This document shows positions 1-7,879 of a DNA stretch of 64,000 bases, in pieces. Both the position numbers and the translations under genes were made by a program. The notes under the pieces were generated by a model. The model saw only the letters and a program-made list of their open reading frames with translations, ran no database searches and was not told where the DNA came from. The stretch covers positions 62,001 to 126,000 of the forward strand of contig JBAZEK010000001.1 in assembly GCA_041653995.1 (NCBI GenBank), in the 5' to 3' direction. Position 1 is the first letter of the stretch, and every line of letters starts with the position of its first letter. This DNA comes from Dehalococcoidia bacterium. Lineage in GTDB: Bacteria; Chloroflexota; Dehalococcoidia; GIF9; UBA5629.

Positions 1-153
1 CTGAAGGGAATGGCTAAAGAGGAGTTCATTATCATCCCCAACACGGACGGCCGTTTTACCTATATTATGAAGCGGCTTTTCCCCTGGCTGGTCGAGATGG
101 TAACCGATTCGCAGGTGCGGCAAGTGCAGAAAGCACAGGTAAGAGGTCGGTGA
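1..153 (+). CDS. Short-chain dehydrogenase/reductase, C-terminal fragment
   Basis: The reading frame is open from base 1 and ends in TGA, giving the last 50 residues of a protein cut by the window edge. The tail (FIIIPNTDGRF, then YIMKRLFPWLVEMVTDSQV) resembles the C-terminus of SDR-family oxidoreductases, where an 'IIPG-x(4)-Y-x-LKRLFP' segment follows the substrate loop. The Rossmann and YxxxK motifs lie outside the window, so the family call rests on the tail alone and the substrate cannot be named. The gene ends six bases before the next start, which suggests co-transcription with the downstream membrane protein. Confidence 0.5.
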   Translation: MKGMAKEEFIIIPNTDGRFTYIMKRLFPWLVEMVTDSQVRQVQKAQVRGR

Positions 154-159
154 GAAGGG

Positions 160-567
160 ATGATTAAAGACGACAAACGCCGACTGATCGCTTCGCTCGA
201 GATCGTTACCGGTGTCGGGCTAATTCTATTCTGGCTGGCCTTTTTCACTGTGGGACTGGCGCCCGAAAAGGCGCCGCCCTGTTATTACGCCTATGAGAAT
301 TCCTTTCCATTACCGGATGGTATTCTGGCCGTATTGCTGCTGGTTGCGGGTATGTTGCTGATGAAATCAAATCCCGCCGGGCGCGCTCTGTCATTAATTG
401 GAGCGGGAGCATTGATCTTCCTGGGGCTGCTCGATTTCAGTTTTAACCTGCAGAACGGCATATATCTAACCTCGGTAGTAGACCTTGTGCTGAATGCCTT
501 GATCAACCTGTGGTGCGTTGGCTTCGGTTTGGCGGCGTGCATAGTCGTCGGCAGGATGGAAAAATGA
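160..567 (+). CDS. Four-helix integral membrane protein of unknown function
   Basis: The 135-residue protein has a basic N-terminus (MIKDDKRR) and four clear hydrophobic stretches at about residues 12-32, 49-67, 74-92 and 105-129, so it is almost entirely membrane-embedded. The first loop carries a short cysteine/tyrosine segment (KAPPCYYAYENSF). No catalytic or cofactor motif is visible and I do not recognise the family. It starts just after the SDR stop, with the purine-rich GAGAAGGG sequence upstream of the ATG, so the two are probably one transcriptional unit that ends at the hairpin just downstream. Confidence 0.6.
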   Translation: MIKDDKRRLIASLEIVTGVGLILFWLAFFTVGLAPEKAPPCYYAYENSFPLPDGILAVLLLVAGMLLMKSNPAGRALSLIGAGALIFLGLLDFSFNLQNGIYLTSVVDLVLNALINLWCVGFGLAACIVVGRMEK

Positions 568-568
568 C

Positions 569-584
569 TGCCGGTCAGCCGGCA
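569..584 (+). terminator. GC-rich hairpin directly after the membrane-protein stop
   Basis: TGCCGG (569-574) pairs with CCGGCA (579-584) across a four-base loop. A short T-run (GTTTTT) follows about eight bases later. The position one base after the stop codon fits an intrinsic terminator, although the T-tract is displaced. Confidence 0.4.
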
Positions 585-604
585 TTATCTGCGTTTTTAC
601 AGAT

Positions 605-635
605 ATAATGGTTGCATCAGGGTTGCAACCATTAT
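605..635 (+). terminator. Perfect 12-bp stem-loop, terminator-like
   Basis: Bases 605-616 (ATAATGGTTGCA) are the exact reverse complement of 624-635, with a seven-base loop. The stem is followed by AT-rich sequence without a real T-run, so it may be a weak terminator, a transcript stabiliser or a binding site. It sits between the membrane-protein gene and the next promoter. Confidence 0.4.
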
Positions 636-705
636 TATATTAGTCATGAAGCCGCGGCCGGCGTCTCTATTTTGCAGACTATCTTTCACTGATATACAGT
701 CGTCC

Positions 706-733
706 TTGCTATTGAAAAAGTATGTTGTACAAT
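706..733 (+). promoter_or_regulatory. Candidate sigma-70 promoter for the alcohol dehydrogenase
   Basis: TTGCTA (706-711) and TACAAT (728-733) are separated by 16 bases, about 70 bases ahead of the dehydrogenase start. A similar string, TTGCAATTGAAAA, occurs at 9433-9445 ahead of the transporter gene. Confidence 0.4.
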
Positions 734-803
734 TTCCCGGATAGAACCCGCAGGTGTTTTGCTTGCACGGTTGGGTGAAATATTGAAAAGGAGAGAGGTT
801 GTT

Positions 804-2018
804 ATGAAAGCTGTGCAGTTCGATGTTAAAATCCCGCAATATCTGACGCTCAAGGTTATCGGCGCGTTGAGCGAACGAGCTTATTACAGCGGTCCTCTAT
901 CTACGGTGAAGCTGGTCGATATTCCCGAGCCTTCAATACCTTTCCCTGACTGGGTAAAGATTAAAGTTTCCCGTTGCGGTAATTGTACCAGCGATATCTA
1001 CGCTGTTCTGTTGAAGGTTTCGGCAGCCTGGACACCATATACTTCTTTTCCGGCTGTGCCCGGCCACGAGATATGCGGCACTATTGATGAGGTGGGTGCG
1101 GATGTGCAAGGTTTAAATAAAGGCGACCTGGTTGCCGTCTGCCCGGTGCTCAACTGCATAACACGTGGTATTGAACCGGTATGTAATGCGTGCAGTAAAG
1201 GTCTTTCGAGTTGTGAGAACTTCGCCGAGGGCAAGCTGCCTCCGGGACAGGCTATCGATCTCTGTATCGCGACGATGGGAGGCTATAGCGAATATATCAT
1301 CGCCCATAAAAGCCAGGTTTTCAAGATTCCGGCGGGGATGAGCGTTCAGGAGGCGGCCCTGGTTGAGCCGTTTGCGATTGCGCTTGAAGCAGTCTTTACC
1401 AACATGCCACAGAAAGGGGAGCAGGTGCTGGTAATCGGCGGCGGGGTGATCGGCACCATGATCATGCATTCGATACGCGCCCTTGAGATCCCGTGTGAGA
1501 TGACGGCCGCTGTCAGTTCAAAATTCACATCCGATCTCGCCAGGAAGTCGGGCGCAGACCACACGATTACGGGCAAAACTGCGTTGCAGCAGGCAGCGAA
1601 GATTACCGGAGGGCGGTGCTATAAACCCATGCTCGGTCCGGATGCTATGATGTGTGGATACGACAGGATATACGACTGTTTCTCCACTTCAAGCAGCGTC
1701 GGCCTGGCCATGCGTCTGGCAAGGACCGGCGGTGTGATCTCCCTGGTGGGTAACTCCCGCGAGATCAAATTGGATCCAACCCTGATACTGATCAAGCTGA
1801 TATCGATCAAGGGCTCGCTGTATTATGGCTTCCACGAGTGGAAGGGTAAACGCAGGCACGTATTCGAGATTGCCATCGACCTTATGTCGGGAGGCAAGGC
1901 GAAGCTGGCTGATATGGTAACGCATACCTTCAGGCTGGATGAATACAAAAAGATGATGAAGGTCAATACAAACAAAGGTCGTAACAAGGCTATCAAGACC
2001 CAGTTTGTCTACGACTAG
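804..2018 (+). CDS. Zinc-dependent medium-chain alcohol dehydrogenase family protein
   Basis: This cytosolic NAD(P)-dependent oxidoreductase of the MDR superfamily is 404 residues from the ATG at 804, which follows GGAGAGAGG; an upstream in-frame start at 759 has no comparable ribosome site. Seen in the sequence: the catalytic zinc region with CGNCTSD, the GHE motif (VPGHEICG), a partial structural-zinc loop with cysteines in PVCNACSKGLSSC, and the dinucleotide fold VLVIGGGVIG. Family knowledge says such enzymes interconvert alcohols or polyols and carbonyl compounds. The substrate is not readable. Its neighbours (an acyl-CoA ligase and molybdenum hydroxylases) suggest a role in degrading an aromatic or alicyclic compound. 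The protein is longer than most family members (about 350), partly through an insertion near residues 245-275. Confidence 0.85.
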   Translation: MKAVQFDVKIPQYLTLKVIGALSERAYYSGPLSTVKLVDIPEPSIPFPDWVKIKVSRCGNCTSDIYAVLLKVSAAWTPYTSFPAVPGHEICGTIDEVGADVQGLNKGDLVAVCPVLNCITRGIEPVCNACSKGLSSCENFAEGKLPPGQAIDLCIATMGGYSEYIIAHKSQVFKIPAGMSVQEAALVEPFAIALEAVFTNMPQKGEQVLVIGGGVIGTMIMHSIRALEIPCEMTAAVSSKFTSDLARKSGADHTITGKTALQQAAKITGGRCYKPMLGPDAMMCGYDRIYDCFSTSSSVGLAMRLARTGGVISLVGNSREIKLDPTLILIKLISIKGSLYYGFHEWKGKRRHVFEIAIDLMSGGKAKLADMVTHTFRLDEYKKMMKVNTNKGRNKAIKTQFVYD

Positions 2019-2048
2019 ACAAGGCATCATAGATTTCAGCGGCACATA

Positions 2049-2077
2049 TTGACATGTATAGTAATTATTGATATATT
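2049..2077 (+). promoter_or_regulatory. Promoter of the acyl-CoA ligase operon
   Basis: A consensus -35 box TTGACA (2049-2054) is followed after 17 bases by TATATT (2072-2077). The spacing to the adjacent palindrome is identical to that of the promoter at 7830-7858. Confidence 0.65.
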
Positions 2078-2078
2078 A

Positions 2079-2098
2079 TAGGTCAAACGTTCGAACTA
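2079..2098. promoter_or_regulatory. Candidate TetR operator, copy 1
   Basis: The 20-base imperfect palindrome TAGGTCAAACGTTCGAACTA matches its own reverse complement at 16 of 20 positions. It starts one base after the -10 box, where bound repressor would block initiation. A near copy lies at 7860-7879 between the TetR gene and its divergent neighbour; the two share TAGGTCAA-N-CG-N-TCGAACTA. Confidence 0.65.
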
Positions 2099-2223
2099 AT
2101 TAATTAGCATAAGCTTTAAAAGTACAGATTATTTGCTCACGGGGGAGATCAGGGCTCGGCATATATTTGTATATGGATTGTAATGAGACGGCTCATCCAA
2201 ATAGTAAGGGAGGATGATGGAGT

Positions 2224-3786
2224 ATGAATATAGTCATAGGCGATCTGTTGAGGCACAGCGTAAACAGGTATCCCAAACGCCTGGCTATATTAGGAGATGA
2301 TGTCCATTTCACGTATGAGGAGTTTAACCAGCGGGTCAACCGCATAGTTAACAATTTGCTTGGAAGCGGATTGAAGAAGGGCGACAGGCTGGGGATACTG
2401 CTTATGAATTGCTATCAATTTCTGGAGCTCATTATGGCTTGCGCCAAAGCCGGCATTGTCATGGTTCCCATAAACTGGCGCTTCCAGGCGCCTGAAATCA
2501 AATATGTCGTCGAAAACTCCGATACCTGTGCCATGATAATGGGGGAAGAATTCATACCGACTATGGAAACAGCGGCCATGGATATAGAGCAAATACCGGC
2601 GGATAAATACTGGGTAGTGGGGAGTAAGAAATTCCGCAATGCAGGCGGTTTTTATCAAGACCTGGTAAAGGAGGGCTCGTCGGACGAGCCAGATGTTAAA
2701 ATCGATCCGGATGATATTTTCTTTATAGGATATACGTCGGGTACAACCGGCTTCCCCAAGGGTGCGGTGATATTACACAAAACGGAAGTGGAGCGGGCCA
2801 TTGCGATTAATATGGAATACGCTATGCCTCCTTCCGGACTGGTCAACCTTATTGTGATGCCCACCTTTCACTCAAATTCCATCTGGAATACAGTGGCTTC
2901 TTTTCTCAGCGGTGCCACCATTCATATATATCACCTGCGTGGTTTTAATGGTGAGGAGATACTGTCGATAATCGATAAATACAGGGTGACTCTATCGGGT
3001 ATGGTTCCCACTATGTTCAACATTATCTTGGCTTTGCCGGAGCAGGTGCGCAACAAGTACGATGTTTCCAGCATGGAGATATTGCTTTCGGGCTCCGCAC
3101 CGATATCGGAGAAAACCAAGACCGAGATACTGTCCGTCTTCAAAAATGCCAAGCTCTACGAGGGCTATGGCTCGACCGAGACGGGTCTCGTTACTAATCT
3201 CTATCCCGAAGACCAGTTCAGGAAGATGAGATCGGTAGGGCAGGCTGCTTTCGGCAAGCAGGTGAAGATACTGGATCCTGAGGGCAAGGAACTGCCACCC
3301 GGTGGAATAGGAGAGATATACACCCGCGGCATCAATATTTTCAAGGAGTATTTAAAGAACCCGCAGGCTACTAAGTCTGCCTTTCGTGGCGAATGGTGTA
3401 CGGTGGGTGATATGGGATACCTCGATGAAGAGAACTACCTGTTCTTGGTAGACCGCAAAAACGACATGATCATCTCCGGCGGCGAGAACATCTACCCGAC
3501 CGAGGTTGAGAACGTCATTTATACACACCCTTCCGTCAGGGAGGTGGCCATCGTTGGCGTACCTGACGAATTCTGGGGTGAGTCGGTTAAGGCGGTGGTC
3601 CTTCTGAAGGACGGGATGAGCGCGACGCGGGAGGAGATCATCGAGTTCACAAAGGGAAAGCTGGCTGGCTATAAACGTCCGCGCACGGTGGACTTCGTTA
3701 CAGAGCTGCCCATGACTCCCACCGGCAAGATATTGCGCCGTCTGGTAAAGGAAAAATACTGGCAGGGCAGAGACAGCAGGATTTGA
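2224..3786 (+). CDS. AMP-forming acyl-CoA synthetase (acid-CoA ligase)
   Basis: This 520-residue cytosolic ligase would activate a carboxylic acid to its CoA thioester through an acyl-AMP intermediate. All adenylate-forming signatures are visible: the P-loop YTSGTTGFPKGA, YGSTETG, the hinge region GDMGYLDEENYLFLVDRKND followed by ISGGENIYP, and the C-terminal catalytic lysine in PMTPTGKILRR. Length is normal for medium-chain, long-chain or aryl-CoA ligases. The ATG follows GGGAGG about ten bases upstream. It is the first gene after a strong promoter with an overlapping TetR-type operator and is followed by a molybdenum hydroxylase, so it probably makes the CoA substrate that the neighbouring enzymes modify. 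The exact acid cannot be read from sequence. Confidence 0.9.
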   Translation: MNIVIGDLLRHSVNRYPKRLAILGDDVHFTYEEFNQRVNRIVNNLLGSGLKKGDRLGILLMNCYQFLELIMACAKAGIVMVPINWRFQAPEIKYVVENSDTCAMIMGEEFIPTMETAAMDIEQIPADKYWVVGSKKFRNAGGFYQDLVKEGSSDEPDVKIDPDDIFFIGYTSGTTGFPKGAVILHKTEVERAIAINMEYAMPPSGLVNLIVMPTFHSNSIWNTVASFLSGATIHIYHLRGFNGEEILSIIDKYRVTLSGMVPTMFNIILALPEQVRNKYDVSSMEILLSGSAPISEKTKTEILSVFKNAKLYEGYGSTETGLVTNLYPEDQFRKMRSVGQAAFGKQVKILDPEGKELPPGGIGEIYTRGINIFKEYLKNPQATKSAFRGEWCTVGDMGYLDEENYLFLVDRKNDMIISGGENIYPTEVENVIYTHPSVREVAIVGVPDEFWGESVKAVVLLKDGMSATREEIIEFTKGKLAGYKRPRTVDFVTELPMTPTGKILRRLVKEKYWQGRDSRI

Positions 3787-3921
3787 TAAGCGGTATTTAA
3801 TTGTCCCGATACTGGATGCAATGAAATATTTTCGAGAGGAATATATTAATCGCATTGCACAGTCTATGTGTCAGCGGAGCTATCTCAACGGAGAATCGGC
3901 TAAAACAGAGGAGGCAGGCAG

Positions 3922-6378
3922 ATGACCAGGCAATCGGAAATCGAATCACAGCGTATGATCGAGATGTTCGACAACCTGAATGCGGACAAGTATCCGTTGA
4001 AGGAATACAGGTATATCGGGCAGAAGGGGGTGCGCAGGATCGACGGCCTTGCCAAGGCTTCCGGGCATGCCGATTATACCATGGATATACTGCTTCCCGG
4101 CATGCTCTATATGCGCTTTCTGATGTCTCCCTATCCACATGCCAAAATACTCAAGATGGATACCAGCAAGGCGGAGAAGCTTCGGGGCGTCAGGCATGTA
4201 CTGCGCTATGACGATCCGGAGATGCCGGACGCGCTGTGCCTTGGTCTTGGAGCAGGATTCTTCAGCAATATGAGGCCACTCCCGAATGTCGCCCATTTTG
4301 AAGGGGAACTCGTCGGCGCTGCCGTGGCAGCGGATACTGAGTCTATTGCAGAGGAGGCGCTGTCGCTGATCGATGTCGAATGGGAGCAGCGCCCATTCAA
4401 TCTGGATCCGGAAAAGGCAGCTGAAGCGGGAGCACCGCTTTCCAATCCCGAACGGTATAGGGATGGGAACTACTGGAACAGGGGCGTTTTTGAGGAACTT
4501 GAGACGGGCGATGTGCAAAAAGGATTCCAGGATGCAGACAAAATAACCGAATTCAAAGTTATACGCCGGGATCATACATGGATATGCCCCGAACGGCCTT
4601 GCGGGATCATCAGATGGAATGGAGACTGCCCCGAAATCTGGCTTAAACATCAACGGCCTCATTTTATCAAGCGCCACCTCTCCGGCTGGTATGGCGGCAC
4701 GCCTATGGACAAGATTGAGCTACATATGCCGTTTCAAGGTGCGATGTTTGGCGGCTGGACCTCGGTCGACTGGTCTTTTGGCCCTTTCTGGTCTGCCGGT
4801 TTGGTGGCCAAGAGGACGGGAAAGCCTGTTAAATTCATCTTCAACCGCAGGGAAGATTTTTACGGCGGCTCCATGGACGGGGGCGTATATTACGTCAAGG
4901 CAGGTTTCAAGAAGGACGGCACTATCACAGCGGTCGAAGCCGATGTCTATGTAATTAATGCGCTCTTTCCGGTCTTTCATCCTCCGCTTCATTTCAACGA
5001 AAACTCCAGGGTACCCAATCTCAGGGGAAAATCCAAATCAATCTGGATTAACAAGGGACCTACGGTAGCTGTACGCTGTGAGATGTTGCCAACATGCTTG
5101 ACTTTCACTTTGGTGATGGACCGCGTCGCGGCCGAGTTAGACATGGACCCAACTGAAGTAGCACTGAAAAATGATGGCGCCGAGGGACATGATATGATCT
5201 GGTTGGACGAAGAGAAAAAGAGACGCGGTTTCCAAGTACGCGATAGCCTGAAGGAATGCATCGAGAAAGGTAAAGCGGCGTTCAAATGGGATGAGTCATG
5301 GCATAAGCCCGGTGCCAGGAAGCTTCCCAACGGCAGGATGCATGGTGTGGGCTTCACCTGGACACAGGAGTGGGGTGACTCATGCGGCGGTGGCGAGGTC
5401 GCGTTACGTATCGAACGAAAAGATGGAACTGCAACGATATTGAGCATGGGTTGCGATCATGGTGTTGATGCGGAAAATTCCTATTGTCGAATTGTGGCGG
5501 ATGAGCTTGGGTTTCGACTCGAGGACGTGCATTATAATCCCAGGTTTGACCCCGGCTTTTTCAGGATGACGCCGGGCTCCTCCACCAATATGTCCGTCAA
5601 TGGTTGGGCAGTGCGTCATGCGGCCAGGATTCTGAAACAGAAGATACTCGAAAATGTCACCAGCCCCACATCCCCCTCACAGCGGGGCAGCTTTAAGCCG
5701 GTATTCCCAAATGCCAGGCCCGAGGACCTGGATATAAAGGACAGCGTCATCTACCTCAAATCAAACTCCTCCACGCAATTACCTGTAGCTGACCTAGTAA
5801 AACCGGGAGGTGAAGGTGGACCACTAACAGTACTTGAGAACATGGGGATACGAGTTGCTTATGTTGAACCGCTTGCCGTTCACGCCTTCCATGTACAGGA
5901 AGGCGGATATAATCCAAACAATCCTCGGCCCCGATTTTGCCGTCAAGCGCATTTCATGGAGGTCGAGGTGGATACTGAGATGGGCGAGGTCATAGTCACC
6001 AGGATTGTAAATGTCAATGATGTGGGAAAGGCAATTAATCCGATGAGCTGCCAGGGGCAACAGTATGGGGGCAGTATTATGGGGGTAAGCAGGGCTAAAT
6101 TTGAGGAAGTTGTACATGATCCGGTCACCGGCGTTATGCTGAATGGGAACCTGCTCGATTATAAGATCACTACTATGAAGGACCTGGGCCCGGTCCAAAC
6201 AATTTTAGTGGAAACCGGTATGGGTTATGGCCCCTACGGACTGACAGGTATCGGCGAGGACATTGCCACGGTAATACCCGCACTCCTGTCGCCCGCCGTT
6301 TACAATGCTACCGGGGTGTGGATCGATGATTTCCCGATCACCCCTGAAAAGATATTGAAAGCTCTGGGGAAACTATAA
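3922..6378 (+). CDS. Molybdopterin-binding large subunit, xanthine oxidase/Hcr family, copy 1 (orphan)
   Basis: The 818-residue protein has the aldehyde oxidase/xanthine dehydrogenase large-subunit layout: the a/b hammerhead domain (about residues 30-145, RRIDGLAKASGHADYT) and the molybdopterin-binding domain with FQGAMFGGW and GSSTNMSVNG. Near the C-terminus a glycine-rich stretch ending in GLTGIGEDI carries a glutamate at the place of the family's catalytic Glu. The molybdenum cofactor would hydroxylate a substrate or, in 4-hydroxybenzoyl-CoA-reductase-type members, remove a ring hydroxyl. It has the same length as, and close similarity to, the protein at 13403-15859, but has no [2Fe-2S] or FAD subunit beside it, so it would have to borrow them. 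The ATG follows AGAGGAGGC. It probably belongs to the ligase operon. Confidence 0.88.
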   Translation: MTRQSEIESQRMIEMFDNLNADKYPLKEYRYIGQKGVRRIDGLAKASGHADYTMDILLPGMLYMRFLMSPYPHAKILKMDTSKAEKLRGVRHVLRYDDPEMPDALCLGLGAGFFSNMRPLPNVAHFEGELVGAAVAADTESIAEEALSLIDVEWEQRPFNLDPEKAAEAGAPLSNPERYRDGNYWNRGVFEELETGDVQKGFQDADKITEFKVIRRDHTWICPERPCGIIRWNGDCPEIWLKHQRPHFIKRHLSGWYGGTPMDKIELHMPFQGAMFGGWTSVDWSFGPFWSAGLVAKRTGKPVKFIFNRREDFYGGSMDGGVYYVKAGFKKDGTITAVEADVYVINALFPVFHPPLHFNENSRVPNLRGKSKSIWINKGPTVAVRCEMLPTCLTFTLVMDRVAAELDMDPTEVALKNDGAEGHDMIWLDEEKKRRGFQVRDSLKECIEKGKAAFKWDESWHKPGARKLPNGRMHGVGFTWTQEWGDSCGGGEVALRIERKDGTATILSMGCDHGVDAENSYCRIVADELGFRLEDVHYNPRFDPGFFRMTPGSSTNMSVNGWAVRHAARILKQKILENVTSPTSPSQRGSFKPVFPNARPEDLDIKDSVIYLKSNSSTQLPVADLVKPGGEGGPLTVLENMGIRVAYVEPLAVHAFHVQEGGYNPNNPRPRFCRQAHFMEVEVDTEMGEVIVTRIVNVNDVGKAINPMSCQGQQYGGSIMGVSRAKFEEVVHDPVTGVMLNGNLLDYKITTMKDLGPVQTILVETGMGYGPYGLTGIGEDIATVIPALLSPAVYNATGVWIDDFPITPEKILKALGKL

Positions 6379-6390
6379 ATGCGTTTATTC

Positions 6391-6453
6391 CGCTTCATAA
6401 GAGGATGCGAGAATTTGAGTAGAGTCAGCGAAGACTTCTGGAGGGACTATTAA
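6391..6453 (+). pseudogene. Remnant of the start of a [2Fe-2S] subunit gene
   Basis: The bases after the copy-1 large subunit resemble the bases after the copy-2 large subunit (15872-15905): GCTTC, then AAGAGGA, then CGAGAA, then TTGAGTA. In copy 2 this leads into the TTG start of the [2Fe-2S] subunit. Here the same TTG (6415) opens only 12 codons before TAA (6451-6453), directly before the next gene. This looks like the scar of a deletion after segmental duplication. Confidence 0.5.
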
Positions 6454-6455
6454 AG

Positions 6456-6824
6456 ATGCTGTTCTCGCTGTTGCTCTCTATCCTGAATATTGCCATCGGC
6501 ATTACTACAAGAACAAACCGATCTGTAAAGGATATGCTCATCATTCAAAACTCTACCTACGTGCTGATGACCGAAGACGGGAAAAGAGGCAGGCGATACA
6601 TTTTCCGAAACGGGAAATATTCGTCAGACAAGGTACTTTCCAGCTATGATTTGGCCCTGGTGTTCAAGGATGCCTCCATCGGTTTTAAAACACTTGCATT
6701 GGGTGGGAGTACCGGGATACAAGATGCAATAAACAATTGGGATCTGAAGCTCAAAGGTGATCCATCTGTCATGATATTTTTCGCCGTGGTGATGATGGTG
6801 GCTCTCGGTGCAATCAAACGGTAA
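6456..6824 (+). CDS. Small membrane-anchored SCP2-like protein, copy 1
   Basis: The 122-residue protein starts with a hydrophobic helix (MLFSLLLSILNIAIGI), continues with a soluble stretch of about 80 residues, and ends in a second hydrophobic segment (MIFFAVVMMVALGAI). The middle part (SYDLALVFKDASIGFKTL, then NWDLKLKGDPSVM) resembles the sterol-carrier-protein-2 fold, in which a 'D-hydrophobic-F-x-D/N' strand precedes a 'LKLxGD' strand; this is an inference from pattern. Residues GKRGRRYIFRNGKYSSD are strongly conserved in the paralogue at 20411-20782. Both copies are followed by a MoaD-like gene and both sit near a molybdenum hydroxylase. Function unknown; a membrane or lipid-facing partner of the hydroxylase is one possibility. 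Confidence 0.6.
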   Translation: MLFSLLLSILNIAIGITTRTNRSVKDMLIIQNSTYVLMTEDGKRGRRYIFRNGKYSSDKVLSSYDLALVFKDASIGFKTLALGGSTGIQDAINNWDLKLKGDPSVMIFFAVVMMVALGAIKR

Positions 6825-6899
6825 AATTTAGGTTGTTACCTTGCCTGCGATCGAGACAATTAATCTCAACGATAGAGAAACACCGCAGGAGGAGTTCAC

Positions 6900-7130
6900 A
6901 TGAAAATCAGTCTTCATTACAAAGGATTTATCAAGATTGAGAAGTATGAGAACGATTCATTGATTGAAATCCCCGAAAATTGCACTGTTCGCGATCTTAT
7001 TCTATTTTTAGGAATATCGAAACAGCAGGATTCCCCATATATCCTTGTCAATAATGATCCTGCATGGAATTCGACGGTTTTAAAAGAAAACGATTCGGTA
7101 AAACTGATCACTGTGGTTGCAGGCGGCTGA
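6900..7130 (+). CDS. MoaD/ThiS-like ubiquitin-fold sulfur carrier, copy 1
   Basis: The 76-residue protein has the beta-grasp pattern of MoaD/ThiS: an N-terminal strand pair, ENCTVRDLILFLGI, VNNDPAWNSTVLKENDSVKLI, and the diagnostic C-terminal Gly-Gly (VVAGG). In this family the terminal glycine is adenylated and thiocarboxylated to carry sulfur for molybdopterin, thiamine or tungsten cofactor synthesis. No MoaE, MoaB or ThiF/MoeB-type activating enzyme is nearby, so its E1 must be encoded elsewhere. The ATG follows CAGGAGGAG. A close relative at 20818-21051 also follows an SCP2-like gene. The fixed pairing suggests a dedicated sulfur donor for this molybdoenzyme system, which remains an inference. 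Confidence 0.75.
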   Translation: MKISLHYKGFIKIEKYENDSLIEIPENCTVRDLILFLGISKQQDSPYILVNNDPAWNSTVLKENDSVKLITVVAGG

Positions 7131-7176
7131 AAGGGTACTGTTCTATTCAGACAATTATCCTTGAAGCGGTGTCACA

Positions 7177-7800
7177 TTACCATTTTCCACTGCGCAGAGC
7201 TTTGACTATGAAATCGGTCTGGTCTTTTATGAAATTGTCAAGATTATAATCGTGTCTTAAATCCCATCGCCTGAATGCCCACGCCGTAATCAATACCTCT
7301 ATATTGGTAGCTACCAGACGTGGATAGTTACACTTAAAGTAGCCCTGTTTGCACCCCTTCTCTATTAGCAGTTGCAGCTTCTCCGAAGTACGGTTGAATG
7401 ATCCCAAAACCAACCTGCGAAATTCAGGTTCCAGATTTTTCGACTCCTGATACCAGAAAACAAAGATGTCCTGGTATTTATCTACGTGAAGCGCATAATA
7501 CCTGATTGTCTCTTTCAATGCTGTCAACGGATTGGACTTGTTCAGTATCTTTTCGATCTCTTTTATCAGTTCCTCCTGCCATTGATTATTCATTTCAATG
7601 AAAAGGATCATAAGATCTGCTTTTGACGGAACATAGTAATAAAGGTGTCCGATGCTCATACCGCAACGGTTTGCAATATCGCGGGTTGTGGTCTTCAGGT
7701 AGCCCTTTTTCACAAAGAGATAAGCCGCTGCCTCTAATATCTCCAGCTTCCTCTTGCTATAGGCCACCCCTTTTCTGGGCTTGCTTTTTACAGTCGCCAT
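7177..7800 (-). CDS. TetR/AcrR-family transcriptional regulator
   Basis: From the ATG at 7800 the protein is 207 residues. The N-terminal helix-turn-helix is typical of TetR: KLEILEAAAYLFVKKGYLKT, then DIANRCGMSIGHLYYYVPSK. The remaining 145 residues form the variable ligand-binding helical domain and include aromatic-rich segments such as IFVFWYQESKN. An in-frame GTG at 7836 would add 12 residues but lies inside the divergent promoter, so ATG 7800 is preferred; neither start has a clear Shine-Dalgarno sequence. The gene is divergent from the dehydratase-like gene at 8003. A palindrome in the shared control region recurs at the acyl-CoA ligase promoter, so this is probably an autoregulated repressor relieved by a pathway acid or acyl-CoA. 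Confidence 0.88.
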   Translation of the reverse strand: MATVKSKPRKGVAYSKRKLEILEAAAYLFVKKGYLKTTTRDIANRCGMSIGHLYYYVPSKADLMILFIEMNNQWQEELIKEIEKILNKSNPLTALKETIRYYALHVDKYQDIFVFWYQESKNLEPEFRRLVLGSFNRTSEKLQLLIEKGCKQGYFKCNYPRLVATNIEVLITAWAFRRWDLRHDYNLDNFIKDQTDFIVKALRSGKW

Positions 7801-7829
7801 GCTGAAAACATTATACCCGAAACCGGTAT

Positions 7830-7858
7830 TTGACACAGCCAGGAATCGTTAGTATATA
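7830..7858 (+). promoter_or_regulatory. Promoter of the dehydratase-like gene
   Basis: TTGACA (7830-7835), a 17-base spacer and TATATA (7853-7858) form a near-consensus sigma-70 promoter. The distances from -35 to -10 (23 bases) and from -35 to the palindrome (30 bases) equal those at 2049-2098. Confidence 0.65.
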
Positions 7859-7859
7859 A

Positions 7860-7879
7860 TAGGTCAATCGCTCGAACTA
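7860..7879. promoter_or_regulatory. Candidate TetR operator, copy 2
   Basis: TAGGTCAATCGCTCGAACTA is an imperfect palindrome (14 of 20 symmetric positions) and differs from the copy at 2079-2098 at two bases. It covers the expected start site of the plus-strand promoter and also the region downstream of the minus-strand -10, so one bound repressor could control both directions. Confidence 0.65.
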
